The notes under the pieces were generated by a model, which searched no databases, had not been told where the DNA came from, and saw only the letters and a list, made by a program, of their open reading frames with translations. A stretch of 64,000 nucleotides of DNA from Azoarcus sp. PA01. Lineage in GTDB: Bacteria > Pseudomonadota > Gammaproteobacteria > Burkholderiales > Rhodocyclaceae. Shown here in pieces: positions 43,571 through 52,971 of the stretch (the stretch's first letter is position 1; each line of letters opens with the position of its first letter). Location: the NCBI GenBank assembly GCA_001274695.2, contig LARU01000004.1:1178001-1242000 (forward strand), written 5' to 3'. A program made the position numbers and the translations under genes.

Positions 43571-43647
43571 TGGTCGGGGAAAGAGGATTCGAACCTCCGG
43601 CCCCTGCGTCCCGAACGCAGTGCTCTACCAGGCTGAGCTATTCCCCG
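43571..43647 (-). tRNA. tRNA-Pro (CGG anticodon)
   Basis: The minus strand folds into a complete cloverleaf of 77 bases: acceptor CGGGGAA / TTCCCCG, D-arm AGCTCAGCCTGGTAGAGC, anticodon stem CTGCG / CGCAG with loop TTCGGGA (anticodon CGG), T-arm with GGTTCGAATCC. A73 and an encoded CCA end are present. It begins only 14 bp after the ispB stop on the same strand, so it is likely processed from the ispB transcript. Confidence 0.97.
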
Positions 43648-43661
43648 ACGTCCTGTAGCGA

Positions 43662-44630
43662 TCAGTAATTCCTGACAACTGCAAAGTCCGATAATTGTAG
43701 CAGTGCATCTTTGAAAATGGAAGGGGGAAGTACGCCGAGAGCGTCGATCGCGAGCTGCGCCTCGGCACGCGCCCACCGCCGTGCCTCGTCGAGCGCGCCG
43801 GTTTCGCGAATCGCCGCGAGCACTGCCTCGAAGTCGTCGCGCCCGCCACTTTCGATCGCGTTACGCACCCGGGCGGCCTGCTCGGTGCTGCCATGCTTCA
43901 TCACGTGGATCAGCGGCAGCGTCGGCTTGCCTTCGGCCAGGTCGTCGCCGAGATGCTTGCCGGTCGCCGCTTCGTCGGACGAATAGTCCAGGACGTCGTC
44001 GATGATCTGGAAGGCGGTGCCAAGATGCATGCCGAACGCAGCCACTTCTCGTTCCTGCTCCTCTTTCGCCCCCCCGAGGATGGCGCCGAGGCGTGTCGCT
44101 GCCTCGAACAGTTTCGCGGTCTTGTAGCGGATCACGCGCAGATAATCCTCGACTTCGACATCCGCGTTGTGACAATTGAGCAGTTGCAGGACCTCGCCCT
44201 CGGCGATGATGTTCGTCGCATCGGCCAGCACCTGCATCACGCGCATGTCGTTGACCCCGACCATCATCTGGAACGCGCGGGTATACAGGAAATCGCCGAC
44301 CAGTACCGACGCGGCATTGCCGAACAGCGCATTGGCCGTCTTGCTGCCGCGACGAAGCTCGGACTCATCGACGACGTCGTCGTGCAGGAGCGTGGCGGTA
44401 TGGATGAACTCGATGACGGCGGCAAGTTGGTGATGCGACTGCCCGCGGTAACCCATCGCACCGGCGGAAAAGAGCACCAGTGCGGGCCGCAGCCGCTTGC
44501 CGCCACTGTGGATGATGTATTCCGCGACCTGCCGGATGAGAACGACGTCCGAGTGAAGGCGTTCACGAATGACCGCGTCGACTGCCTGCATGTCGGCGGC
44601 AATCGGCGCGTAGAGCTGCTGAGTCGACAA
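43662..44630 (-). CDS. ispB: Octaprenyl (polyprenyl) diphosphate synthase
   Basis: This 322-residue trans-prenyltransferase makes the side chain of ubiquinone from isopentenyl diphosphate. Both aspartate-rich motifs are intact: DDVVD (84-88) and DDVLD (211-215), with GGKRLRP (43-49). Residues before the first motif are small, which fits a long product; octaprenyl is inferred from the group. tRNA-Pro lies directly downstream. Confidence 0.93.
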   Translation of the reverse strand: MSTQQLYAPIAADMQAVDAVIRERLHSDVVLIRQVAEYIIHSGGKRLRPALVLFSAGAMGYRGQSHHQLAAVIEFIHTATLLHDDVVDESELRRGSKTANALFGNAASVLVGDFLYTRAFQMMVGVNDMRVMQVLADATNIIAEGEVLQLLNCHNADVEVEDYLRVIRYKTAKLFEAATRLGAILGGAKEEQEREVAAFGMHLGTAFQIIDDVLDYSSDEAATGKHLGDDLAEGKPTLPLIHVMKHGSTEQAARVRNAIESGGRDDFEAVLAAIRETGALDEARRWARAEAQLAIDALGVLPPSIFKDALLQLSDFAVVRNY

Positions 44631-44713
44631 GGCGGGGCACTCGCGGGAAAAAGGCGGATGTTATGGGGGTGGCCGGCGTGGCGTCAACAGAACCGCGCGC
44701 CGAAGCCGGCAGG

Positions 44714-45499
44714 CTATTCGGGGCTGCTCCTGTGTTGCGTCACCACTGGGCATACGAGGTCGGGCCGATCGGTGATGACGCAATCGACGCCCCAGTCGAA
44801 CAGGGTTTGCGCACGGCCCGGGTCGTTCACCGTGTAGCTTGCCACCCACAGGCCCGCCTCACGGGCCTCGATCACGGTTAGCCGATCGAGGTATCGGGCG
44901 TCCGCATGCAGGGCCGCCGCACCGACCCGGCGGCAGCGCTGCAGCCAATCCGGCGGCATCCGCTCGACGAGCAGCCCGCGAGGAAGATGCGCGGCAAGCT
45001 GCGCGGCAACTTCCAGCGCGAGCTCGGAAAACGATGACAGCAGCGGCACCACCGCAGTCCCGGTCCAAAGGTCGCCGGCACGACGCGCGACGACGCGGGC
45101 GGTTTCTTCGTCCTGCCCCGCCGCCGGCTTGATCTCGAGGTTCACGGACAGCCCGAGCGAAATGCATCGCGCGGCTGCCTCGTCTAGCGTCGGCACCCGT
45201 TCGCCGGCGAAACGCGCATCGAACCACCTTCCCGCGTCGAGCGCGCGGAGGTTTTCGTCCCGGGTCAGGGCAACGCTTCCGTGGCCGTCGGTGGTGCGAT
45301 CGAGCGTTTCGTCGTGGATCAGCACCGGCGAGCCGCTGCCGCTGAGCATCACGTCGAACTCCACGCCACCACATCCGGCCTCGACCGCCGCCGCGAGGCC
45401 TGCCAGCGTATTTTCGGGTGCGAGCGCGCCGCCGCAGCGATGGGCCAGCACCGGGGCGAGAGGCCAGGGGCGAGGCGTCATCGCTGTTGCCAAATGCAT
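44714..45499 (-). CDS. ugpQ: Glycerophosphodiester phosphodiesterase
   Basis: This 261-residue enzyme hydrolyses glycerophosphodiesters to glycerol-3-phosphate and an alcohol. The catalytic start is AHRCGGALAPENT (family HRGxxxxxPENT), followed by GVEFDVMLSGSGSPVLIHDETLDRTTDG and NLEIKP. No signal peptide is seen, so it is the cytoplasmic UgpQ type. The ATG at 45499 overlaps the ugpB stop (ATGA); a second ATG at 45481 is also possible. Confidence 0.9.
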   Translation of the reverse strand: MHLATAMTPRPWPLAPVLAHRCGGALAPENTLAGLAAAVEAGCGGVEFDVMLSGSGSPVLIHDETLDRTTDGHGSVALTRDENLRALDAGRWFDARFAGERVPTLDEAAARCISLGLSVNLEIKPAAGQDEETARVVARRAGDLWTGTAVVPLLSSFSELALEVAAQLAAHLPRGLLVERMPPDWLQRCRRVGAAALHADARYLDRLTVIEAREAGLWVASYTVNDPGRAQTLFDWGVDCVITDRPDLVCPVVTQHRSSPE

Positions 45500-46821
45500 C
45501 AGCGCAGGACCGGCACTGCGGCCGCCTGGACCCGCGTCACCGCGTTGTCGAGCGCTTCCTTCGCCGGTTTGCGATCCGCCCACACCGCGCCGAGTTCTTC
45601 GTCGAGGATGTCGAGCATGCGGGCACGACCGGCGAGCGGCGACGCACTCGATTCGACCGTCGCCGGCTTGTTGTTCAGCTGCGACACGGCGACCTTGATG
45701 TTCTCCAGGTCCGGCCCCAGCACTTCGCTCTGGGCTGCGAACACGCCCGCGCGGTTCAGCGGCAGATAGCCCGATTCACGCTGCCACGCGACCTGGTTCT
45801 CAGGCTGCAGCCAGAAGCCGACGAAGCGCGCGATCGCCTTGTACTCGGCGGGCCGCTTGCCGGCGGCGACCCACATCGCCGCGCCGTCGGCGAGCGTGTT
45901 CTGCGGAGCCCCGGGGAAATCCTCGTGGTACGGCAGAGGCGCAATGCCGACTTCGAACTGCGCCGTCCGCCGGAAATCGGTCCAGCTCGCCGACGGCGCG
46001 GCGATCACCGCGCACTCCCCGCTCGCGAACCGTTGCTCGGCCTCGCTCTCGGCGCCGAAGATGCGCAGATAGCGGGCACGGTGCCAGCTCGCCATCATCG
46101 CCACGTGCTTGACCTGAAGCATGCCGTTGAACGACGGGCGCTCGCTCTTGCCCTGGCGCGCGGACACCGGCTCGTTGTGCCAGGCGCTGGTGTTCTCGAT
46201 CATCACGCGACCGGGCTGCGAGACTGTGTAAGGACACGTCGAACCCGAATCGAACAGCTGGCCGAGCGCCTGTTGCAGTTCGAACCAGGTTTTCAGCGGC
46301 GCATCGGGATTCAGGCCGACGCGGCGGAATTCGCCGCGATTGATGTACAGCACGGGCGTCGACAAGCCAACCGGCAACGCGAGCAGCTGGCCTTTCGCAT
46401 CGATTAGCGCGCGCGTCATGATCGCCGGCGGCTTGAGGGCCGGCAGCGGCACGCCGCCTTCGCGCATGACGGCCGCCAACGCTTTGTAGCGCGGCTTTCC
46501 GCCGAGAAAGCGTTCCATGTCCTCGCCGGGCAGGATCATCAGGTGGGGGGAGCCGTCATCGCTCCACGTACCTGTCCTGACACTGAGCCGATAATCCTTG
46601 CTGCGCTCGTTGAAGCGCTCGACGAGCTGCTTCAGCGCCTCTTCCCGCTTCGAGTCCAGCTGGTGGACGAGGTGGATCTCCTTCGGCTCGCTCGCCACCG
46701 CAGCGGGCGGACGCGCCACCGCTTTGGCCGCCTGCGCGGCACCCGCTCCGATCCCCAGCAAACCTCCTCCGCACAGCAGCAGCGCGGCCCATTTCGTTGC
46801 GACTCCGGTCAGCACTCTCAT
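45499..46821 (-). CDS. ugpB: Glycerol-3-phosphate ABC transporter, periplasmic binding protein
   Basis: This 440-residue protein has a signal peptide (TKWAALLLCGGGLLGIGAGAAQA) and is similar to UgpB (EIHLVHQLDSKREEALKQLVERFNERSKDYRL, PALKPPAIMTRALIDAKGQLLALPVGLSTPVLYINRGEFRRVG, YLPLNRAGV). It binds glycerol-3-phosphate or its diesters for import. The permease genes ugpA and ugpE and the ATPase ugpC, which usually lie between ugpB and ugpQ, are absent here. The start MRVLTG is chosen because an AAGGA lies upstream and the signal peptide follows. Confidence 0.9.
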   Translation of the reverse strand: MRVLTGVATKWAALLLCGGGLLGIGAGAAQAAKAVARPPAAVASEPKEIHLVHQLDSKREEALKQLVERFNERSKDYRLSVRTGTWSDDGSPHLMILPGEDMERFLGGKPRYKALAAVMREGGVPLPALKPPAIMTRALIDAKGQLLALPVGLSTPVLYINRGEFRRVGLNPDAPLKTWFELQQALGQLFDSGSTCPYTVSQPGRVMIENTSAWHNEPVSARQGKSERPSFNGMLQVKHVAMMASWHRARYLRIFGAESEAEQRFASGECAVIAAPSASWTDFRRTAQFEVGIAPLPYHEDFPGAPQNTLADGAAMWVAAGKRPAEYKAIARFVGFWLQPENQVAWQRESGYLPLNRAGVFAAQSEVLGPDLENIKVAVSQLNNKPATVESSASPLAGRARMLDILDEELGAVWADRKPAKEALDNAVTRVQAAAVPVLR

Positions 46822-46984
46822 TCTCCAGTCCTTCACGTGATACTGCACCTCGAACGCTCACAGTATAGAGTTCGGCGAGGTTGCCCGGAGTCCGCGACCG
46901 GCGGCGATCCATCAAGATTTATCAAGATTTCCGCGGCGATGACGTTAACCGCTTCAGCTTCCCACCTCCGGTGTCCTTCTGCCC

Positions 46985-47389
46985 ATGTTCGCGCAACGCC
47001 TGACTCCCCTCCTGCTGCTCGTCGCACTCGGCGGCTGCGAGCAGATCGGCATGCTGCTCGAACTGCCCGATCCGAAAAAGGACGCGGCCGTCGCGGAAGC
47101 GGAAGGCAAAGCCATCGGCGGGGCATGTCGCCATTCCGGCCGCTCCCTCGAAGACTGCTACCTGCTCAATGCGAAGGCGCAGAAGGCCGCGGTGTTCGCC
47201 GGCTGGCGGGAAATGAACGACTACATGATGCAGAACAGCATGCAGTCGGTACCCTCGCAGCTTTCGCACCCCAACGCCCCGTCGGCGCTTTCGTCGGGCG
47301 CAGCCGGCACGAAGGAAATCGACGAGACCGCTGCCCCGGCTGCGGCGGACGAGGAACGTCGCGTGCGCCGCGCGCGCACGACGTCCTGA
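46985..47389 (+). CDS. Small putative lipoprotein, function unknown
   Basis: This 134-residue protein has a lipoprotein signal (LTPLLLLVALGGC, Cys18), a short conserved-looking core (GKAIGGACRHSGRSLEDCYLLNAKAQKAAVFAGWREMNDYMMQN) with two Cys, and a polar tail ending in Arg-rich residues. I do not recognise the family. It is divergent from ugpB and lies 101 bp before rlmM. Confidence 0.72.
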   Translation: MFAQRLTPLLLLVALGGCEQIGMLLELPDPKKDAAVAEAEGKAIGGACRHSGRSLEDCYLLNAKAQKAAVFAGWREMNDYMMQNSMQSVPSQLSHPNAPSALSSGAAGTKEIDETAAPAAADEERRVRRARTTS

Positions 47390-47490
47390 AACTGCGCCGC
47401 GCGAAAAAACAAACTTGCCGTCGCCCGGGCGCCGACTTGCCTTATCATCCGCGCGACCTGAAACAACACGCGTGCCGCAAAACGGACCTG

Positions 47491-48597
47491 ATGCCTGCCA
47501 CTCCAACGAATCGCCTCGGCCTGACCGCCTCCGGCCTGCTCGCACTGTGCCGTGCAGGATTCGAAAAGGAAGTCGCCGCCGAACTGGACGACTTCGCCGC
47601 CGGGATCGGGCTGACGGGCTTCGTCCGCACCCGCCCCGGCAGCGCGTTCGCGACTTTCGAAACCCACGAGCCGGTCGCCTTTGCAGACCTCGCCGAACGC
47701 TGCGACTGGCGCACGCTGATTTTCGCGCGCCAACTGCTGCCGTGGTTCGCCCGCGTCGACAACCTGCCCGAACGCGACCGGGCGACGCCGATCGCCGCGG
47801 CGACGCGCAATGCCGGTCAGCGCTTCGCGCAGCTGATGCTGGAAACTCCCGACACCGACGAGGCCAAGCAGCAATCCGGCTTCTGTCGCCGCTTCACCGT
47901 GCCGCTGCAGCATGAACTCGAACGGATCGGCGCGTTTCGCGAAGGCGCGAAAGGCCTTCCCGAACTGCACATCCTCTTCCCCGACACCGCCACCGCGTGG
48001 CTGTGCGCCGCCCTCCCCGGGCAGGCCGCGCTGTGGCCGATGGGGATTCCGCGTCTGCGCATGCTGCGCGAAGCCGCCAGCCGTTCGACGCTCAAGCTCG
48101 CCGAAGCGATCTTCACGTTGCTGACCGAAGCCGAGCGCAGCGCGAGCCTGCGGGCGGGGCTACGCGCCGTCGACCTCGGCGCCGCGCCCGGCGGCTGGAC
48201 TTGGCAGCTCGCGCATCGCGGTCTGCGGGTGACCGCGGTCGATAACGGGCCGATGGCGCCTTCGGTGATGGCGACCGAGATGGTCGAGCACGTACGCGCG
48301 GACGGCTTCACGTGGCGTCCGCAGCGTCCGGTCGAGTGGATGGTCTGCGACATGGTCGAACAGCCGACGCGGATCGCGGCGCTCGTTGCCGACTGGATCG
48401 CGACTGGCCGCTGCCGCAGGACGATCTTCAACCTCAAGCTGCCGATGAAAAAACGCCTCGAGGCCGTCGAACAGTGCCGGGCGCTGATCACCAAGCGCCT
48501 CGCCCAGGCAGGTCCGTTCGAGCTGCGCTTCAAGCACCTGTACCACGATCGCGAAGAGATCACCGGCTACCTGGCGTTGCGCGCCGCGGCGGTCTGA
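47491..48597 (+). CDS. rlmM: 23S rRNA 2'-O-ribose methyltransferase RlmM
   Basis: This 368-residue protein is similar to RlmM, which methylates the 2'-O of C2498 in 23S rRNA. An N-terminal THUMP-like part is followed by the Rossmann methyltransferase domain with the SAM motif VDLGAAPGGWTWQL (about 230-243) and the K-D-K-E-type residues in CDMVEQP, FNLKLPMKKR and REEITGYLA. The frame is open far upstream, but family similarity begins at this ATG (MPATPTNRLGLTASGLLALCRAGFE). Confidence 0.92.
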   Translation: MPATPTNRLGLTASGLLALCRAGFEKEVAAELDDFAAGIGLTGFVRTRPGSAFATFETHEPVAFADLAERCDWRTLIFARQLLPWFARVDNLPERDRATPIAAATRNAGQRFAQLMLETPDTDEAKQQSGFCRRFTVPLQHELERIGAFREGAKGLPELHILFPDTATAWLCAALPGQAALWPMGIPRLRMLREAASRSTLKLAEAIFTLLTEAERSASLRAGLRAVDLGAAPGGWTWQLAHRGLRVTAVDNGPMAPSVMATEMVEHVRADGFTWRPQRPVEWMVCDMVEQPTRIAALVADWIATGRCRRTIFNLKLPMKKRLEAVEQCRALITKRLAQAGPFELRFKHLYHDREEITGYLALRAAAV

Positions 48598-48675
48598 TCC
48601 GCCGGCCTCTCTGCGGGCGGTCTCCGGTGTCGGAAAACCACATGCGGCACAAGCCCCTCGAATTGTACGTGTATG

Positions 48676-48681
48676 TATAAT
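48676..48681 (+). promoter_or_regulatory. -10 element upstream of rhlE
   Basis: A perfect TATAAT is preceded by an AT-rich stretch (TTGTACGTGTATG) in otherwise GC-rich DNA. No good -35 hexamer is at the standard distance. It would give a leader of about 130 bases before the RNA helicase start, as seen in cold-regulated helicase genes. Confidence 0.45.
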
Positions 48682-48815
48682 GGCCGGTTTAAAGCACCCG
48701 GCCTGCCGGATGGCACGAGCCCTCCCGGAACCGCTCCGTTCCGGATACCGTTCATGCAATCGCCTCTTCCGGCATCGCATCTCGCGCGGCAGGCCCCTAT
48801 CGAAGAAAGGCGCCT

Positions 48816-50294
48816 ATGAGTTTCGCCGATCTCGGACTGATCCCCGAGTTGCTCCGTGCAGTAGCCGAATCCGGCTACACCACCCCCACCCCGATCCAGC
48901 AGCAGGCGATCCCGGTGGTCCTGTCCGGCCGCGACGTCATGGGCGGCGCCCAGACCGGCACCGGCAAGACCGCGGGCTTCACGCTGCCGCTGCTGCAGCG
49001 CCTCGCGCGCCACGCCAGCACTTCGACGAGTCCGGCGCGCCATCCGGTGCGGGCGCTGATCCTCGCGCCGACGCGCGAACTCGCGATGCAGGTCTTCGAG
49101 TCGGTCAGGACCTATAGCAAGTACGTCCCGCTGCGCAGCACGTGCATCTATGGCGGCGTCGACATGAAGCCGCAGATCCAGGAGTTGCGCAACGGCGTCG
49201 AGATCGTCGTCGCGACCCCGGGGCGACTCCTCGACCACGTCCAGCAGAAGACGATCCAGCTCGGTCAGGTCGAGATGCTCGTGCTCGACGAAGCCGACCG
49301 CATGCTCGACATGGGATTCATCCCCGACATCCGCCGCATCCTCGACCTGCTGCCCGCGGCGCGTCAGAGCCTGCTGTTCTCGGCGACGTTCTCGGACGAG
49401 ATCAAGAAGCTCGCCGACCAGATGCTGAAAGAACCGCAGCTGATCGAAGTCGCGCGCCGCAACATGGTGTCCGAAACGATCACTCACCGCGTGCACCCGG
49501 TCTCCGCGGGCCTCAAGCGCAACCTGCTCGCGCATCTGCTGCGCCACGAGCCGGACACGCAGGCGCTGGTGTTCGTCGCGACGAAGCTCGCGTGCGGTCG
49601 GCTCGCGCATTTCCTCGAACGCCACGGCATCGCCGCCGACGCGATCCACGGCGACAAGGGCCAGGCGCAACGCACCGACACGCTCGAAGCGTTCAAGTCC
49701 GGCAAGCTGCGGGTGCTCGTCGCGACCGACGTCGCGGCGCGCGGGCTCGACATCGACGACCTGCCGTCGGTGATCAATTTCGAACTCCCGCATACCGCTG
49801 AAGACTATGTGCACCGCATCGGCCGCACCGGGCGCGCCGGGCGCCAGGGCAACGCGGTCTCGCTGGTGAGCGCGGAAGAGAAGCACCACCTTGCGGAAAT
49901 CGAAAAGCTCATCAAGCTGCAGATTCCGCAGGAAATCGTGCCGGGTTTCGATCCCGAGCCGGATTTTTTCGAACCCGGCATCCGCAGCCGGCAAGGCCGC
50001 CGCACCGCCGCCAGCGCTCCCGAAGCGCCGAAGGAAACCGGCCAGAAGAAAGCTCCTGCGCCGCGCGAGGCCCGGCCCGCATCGTCGTCGCGAAGCAGTG
50101 AAGTGCGTCGGCGCACCGGACGCTCGACAATCGCCGCGGACGGGTTCGACTACACCAAGCCGTACCAGCCGGCGGCTTCGCCGATCGATCCGAATCGGCC
50201 GGCGGATCAGGCTGCAGGCGGGACGGCATCCGGTACGCCCCGTCGCCCCCAGCGCCCGATCGCGGTGCTGCTCGGCGGCCTCGGCCGGAAATAG
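48816..50294 (+). CDS. rhlE: DEAD-box RNA helicase, RhlE type
   Basis: This 492-residue RNA helicase has all family motifs: Q motif PTPIQQQAIP, I AQTGTGKT, Ia PTRELAMQV, Ib TPGRLLD, II DEAD, III SAT and VI HRIGRTGRAGR. After about residue 375 comes a long basic, Pro/Arg-rich tail ending RPIAVLLGGLGRK, as in RhlE proteins that act on ribosome assembly and RNA decay. It has its own promoter-like region and a long leader. Confidence 0.93.
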   Translation: MSFADLGLIPELLRAVAESGYTTPTPIQQQAIPVVLSGRDVMGGAQTGTGKTAGFTLPLLQRLARHASTSTSPARHPVRALILAPTRELAMQVFESVRTYSKYVPLRSTCIYGGVDMKPQIQELRNGVEIVVATPGRLLDHVQQKTIQLGQVEMLVLDEADRMLDMGFIPDIRRILDLLPAARQSLLFSATFSDEIKKLADQMLKEPQLIEVARRNMVSETITHRVHPVSAGLKRNLLAHLLRHEPDTQALVFVATKLACGRLAHFLERHGIAADAIHGDKGQAQRTDTLEAFKSGKLRVLVATDVAARGLDIDDLPSVINFELPHTAEDYVHRIGRTGRAGRQGNAVSLVSAEEKHHLAEIEKLIKLQIPQEIVPGFDPEPDFFEPGIRSRQGRRTAASAPEAPKETGQKKAPAPREARPASSSRSSEVRRRTGRSTIAADGFDYTKPYQPAASPIDPNRPADQAAGGTASGTPRRPQRPIAVLLGGLGRK

Positions 50295-50382
50295 GCCCGG
50301 CACACCCGCCTATTCCGGGCCTTTCCGGCGGCGCGCTTCAAGTAATCTGGGCACACCCCGAAAAGCCTTCGGAATCCCTGGA

Positions 50383-51492
50383 ATGCCCGCACCGATGAAT
50401 GCCTTCCGCCAGAAGGGCAGCGATGATCCCGAAGAACCTTTCATTCCGGACTTTTCCGAGGGCATGGAGGCGGGCCTGTATCTGGCCCTGTTCGAGCTCT
50501 TCGACGAAGGGCTCGTCATTACCGGTGACGAAGTCGTGCTCGAAGCCAACAGCGCGGCGTGCCGACTGCTCGAACGCGATTACCGGCAGGTCGCCGGTCA
50601 CCCGCTCGCCGATCTGTTCCCATCGGAACGGGAGTTCCTCGACGCGCGCGCCCGGCTATTCATCCGCGGGGAGACGCGCGGCAGCCTGCGTGTCTCGCTG
50701 CCGCAAAAGCGGGAACGGGAACTGCGCTTCGTCGCGGCCGCGCGCCTGCGGCCGGGGATTCACGCGCTGATCCTGAGCCCCGCAGCGGGAGCGAATGCCC
50801 TTTCCGCTCTCGTCGACCCGGTGTGGCCGCGCCTTGCTGCGGCGCTCGAACAACCGGTCCTCGTCATCGACGATCAGGGCCGCGTCGCTGCCGCGAATGC
50901 GGCGGCATTGGGCACGCTCGGACTCGCCCGCGCAGAGCTCGTCGGACACGCGCTGGAGGCGCGACTGGCAGTGACCTGGCCCCGGCGCGGCGAGCCGCAG
51001 TTCGCCCGCATCGGCGCACCGGGCAACCGGGAGACGCTGTCCGGGCGCATCCTGCCCGGGCCGAAACCCGGGTGGCAGCTGTTGATACTTCCGCCAAACA
51101 GCGGGAAGGCCGCAGGTGTGCTTGCGCCGGCGTACCATCCCGACGCGCCGCCGCAACGCGCTGCACCGAACGACGACGGGTTGGTCGAGCGGCTGTTCGC
51201 CGACTGCCCGCTGCCGACGCTGCTGTGCGAAGGCCCCGAGCTGCGGATCTTTGCCGCCAGCGCCAGCGCGGTGACGGCGTATGGCTATCCGTACGAGCGC
51301 CTGTGCGGGATGCGCCTCGCCGATCTGTGCAGTGGGCCGGAAAACGGCAGCCCTCTCGCCGCGTCCGGCAGGTGGCGCCACCGCCGCGCAAACGGCACGA
51401 CTTTCGACGCCGTCATCGTCGCCTACCGGATCGACGCCGCCGGCCACCCCGACGCGATGGTCGTGATGCATGGCCATCGTGCAGCGCCGTGA
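50383..51492 (+). CDS. PAS-domain protein without output domain
   Basis: This protein of about 369 residues shows three PAS-like segments, about 25-130 (LFELFDEGLVITGDEVVLEANSAACRLLERDYRQVAGHPLADLFP), 150-240 (LEQPVLVIDDQGRVAAANAAALGTLGLARAELVGH) and 265-365 (LFADCPLPTLLCEGPELRIFAASASAVTAYGYPYERLCGMRLADL). No kinase, GGDEF, EAL or helix-turn-helix follows; a stop comes right after the last PAS. It may bind a partner or be a shortened sensor. The ATG at 50383 is used; ATG 50395 is also possible. Confidence 0.78.
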   Translation: MPAPMNAFRQKGSDDPEEPFIPDFSEGMEAGLYLALFELFDEGLVITGDEVVLEANSAACRLLERDYRQVAGHPLADLFPSEREFLDARARLFIRGETRGSLRVSLPQKRERELRFVAAARLRPGIHALILSPAAGANALSALVDPVWPRLAAALEQPVLVIDDQGRVAAANAAALGTLGLARAELVGHALEARLAVTWPRRGEPQFARIGAPGNRETLSGRILPGPKPGWQLLILPPNSGKAAGVLAPAYHPDAPPQRAAPNDDGLVERLFADCPLPTLLCEGPELRIFAASASAVTAYGYPYERLCGMRLADLCSGPENGSPLAASGRWRHRRANGTTFDAVIVAYRIDAAGHPDAMVVMHGHRAAP

Positions 51493-51597
51493 TCATCGCG
51501 GCGCTGCGGCAACCGTTTCGGATGCGGGAGCCCGAAGCGTAAACGTCACCGGCCGGCCCTCCCGAGGAAAGGCCGGCCGGCAGCGCTCACGACATGC

Positions 51598-52971
51598 TCA
51601 GGCTTCGAGCGCCTTGACGTGCGTGATGACTTCGCCGATCGCCTGTTGCGCGCTGCCGTACAGCATGCGGCAGTTGTCCCTGTAGAACAGGGCGTTTTCG
51701 ATGCCCGAGTAGCCCGCACCCTTGCCGCGCTTGACGACGATGACGTTCTGCGCCATGTCGACGTTGAGGATCGGCATGCCGTAGATCGGGCTCGACTTGT
51801 CGGTGCGCGCGACCGGGTTGACGACGTCGTTGGCGCCGATGACGAGCGCGACGTCCGCCTGCGGGAAGTCGGCATTGATCTCCTCGAGGTCGAAGATCTT
51901 GTCGTACGGCACGCCCGCTTCGGCGAGCAGCACGTTCATGTGGCCCGGCATGCGCCCGGCGACCGGATGGATCGCGAACACCACCTCGACGCCGCCTTCT
52001 TCGAGCAGCTGCGCCATCTCCCACACCTTGTGCTGCGCGCCGGCGACCGCCATGCCGTAGCCCGGCACGATGATGACTTTCGAGGCGTAACGCATCACCG
52101 AGGCCGCGTCGAGCGCCGAGAACTCCTTCATCGAGCCCTCGATCGCCTCGCCGCCGCCGGCCGCCTCGCCGGTGATCGGCGTGAAGATGACGTTCCGGAT
52201 CGGGCGGTTCATCGCCTTCGCCATCAGCTGTGTCAGCAGCGTGCCGGACGCGCCGACGACGATGCCGGCGACAATCAGCGCCGGGTTGCCGAGGACAAAG
52301 CCTTCGAAGCCGACCGCAAGCCCGGTGAAGGCGTTCAGCAACGAGATCACCACCGGCATGTCGGCCCCGCCGATCGGGCTGGTGAGGATCACGCCGAGCG
52401 CAAGCGCGACGATGAAGAACGCGATGATGAGCGCCGGCACCGGCGTGCCGCTGATGACGATCGCGAGTCCGAGCAGCACGGTGAGCGCCGCGAGCCCGAT
52501 GTTCACGAGGTTCTGCTGCGGCAGGCGCCAGGTCTTCGTCATGATGCCCTGCAGCTTCGCGAACGCGATGCACGAGCCCGAGAACGCGACCGAGCCGATC
52601 AGCGCGCCCAGCACCGCGAGCGTCGCGACGCCCGGGCTATGGACGCCGCCGCGGGCGAACTCGAGCGCCGCGATCGCCGCCGCCGCGCCGCCGCCCATGC
52701 CGTTGTAGATCGCGACCATCTGCGGCATGTCGGTCATTTTGACAACGCGACCGCTCCACCACGCGACGCCGCCGCCGAGCACGATCGCGGTGATCATCAG
52801 GCCGTAGTTCTGCATGCCTGGCGTGTAGAAGGTGACGAGCGTCGCCGCGATCATCGCGTAGCCGGCCCAGACGATGCCCTTGCGGGCGGTGACCGGCGAG
52901 CTCATTGCCTTGAGGCCGAGAATGAAGACGACCGCGACGCCGAAATACGCCAGCTGGATCAGCGTGTTCAT
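51598..52971 (-). CDS. pntB: NAD(P) transhydrogenase subunit beta
   Basis: This 457-residue protein has about eight membrane helices and a C-terminal NADP-binding domain (VIIVPGYGMAVAGAQHKVWEMAQLLEEGGVEVVFAIHPVAGRMPGHMNVLLAEAGVPYDKI). With the alpha subunits it couples proton flow to hydride transfer from NADH to NADP. It overlaps the pntAB gene by 4 bp. Confidence 0.96.
   Translation of the reverse strand: MNTLIQLAYFGVAVVFILGLKAMSSPVTARKGIVWAGYAMIAATLVTFYTPGMQNYGLMITAIVLGGGVAWWSGRVVKMTDMPQMVAIYNGMGGGAAAAIAALEFARGGVHSPGVATLAVLGALIGSVAFSGSCIAFAKLQGIMTKTWRLPQQNLVNIGLAALTVLLGLAIVISGTPVPALIIAFFIVALALGVILTSPIGGADMPVVISLLNAFTGLAVGFEGFVLGNPALIVAGIVVGASGTLLTQLMAKAMNRPIRNVIFTPITGEAAGGGEAIEGSMKEFSALDAASVMRYASKVIIVPGYGMAVAGAQHKVWEMAQLLEEGGVEVVFAIHPVAGRMPGHMNVLLAEAGVPYDKIFDLEEINADFPQADVALVIGANDVVNPVARTDKSSPIYGMPILNVDMAQNVIVVKRGKGAGYSGIENALFYRDNCRMLYGSAQQAIGEVITHVKALEA

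Noticed and set aside
46543..47490. Upstream extension of the rlmM frame by about 316 codons
   Set aside because: The extension is antisense to ugpB and then overlaps the small lipoprotein gene; RlmM similarity begins at the ATG at 47491.
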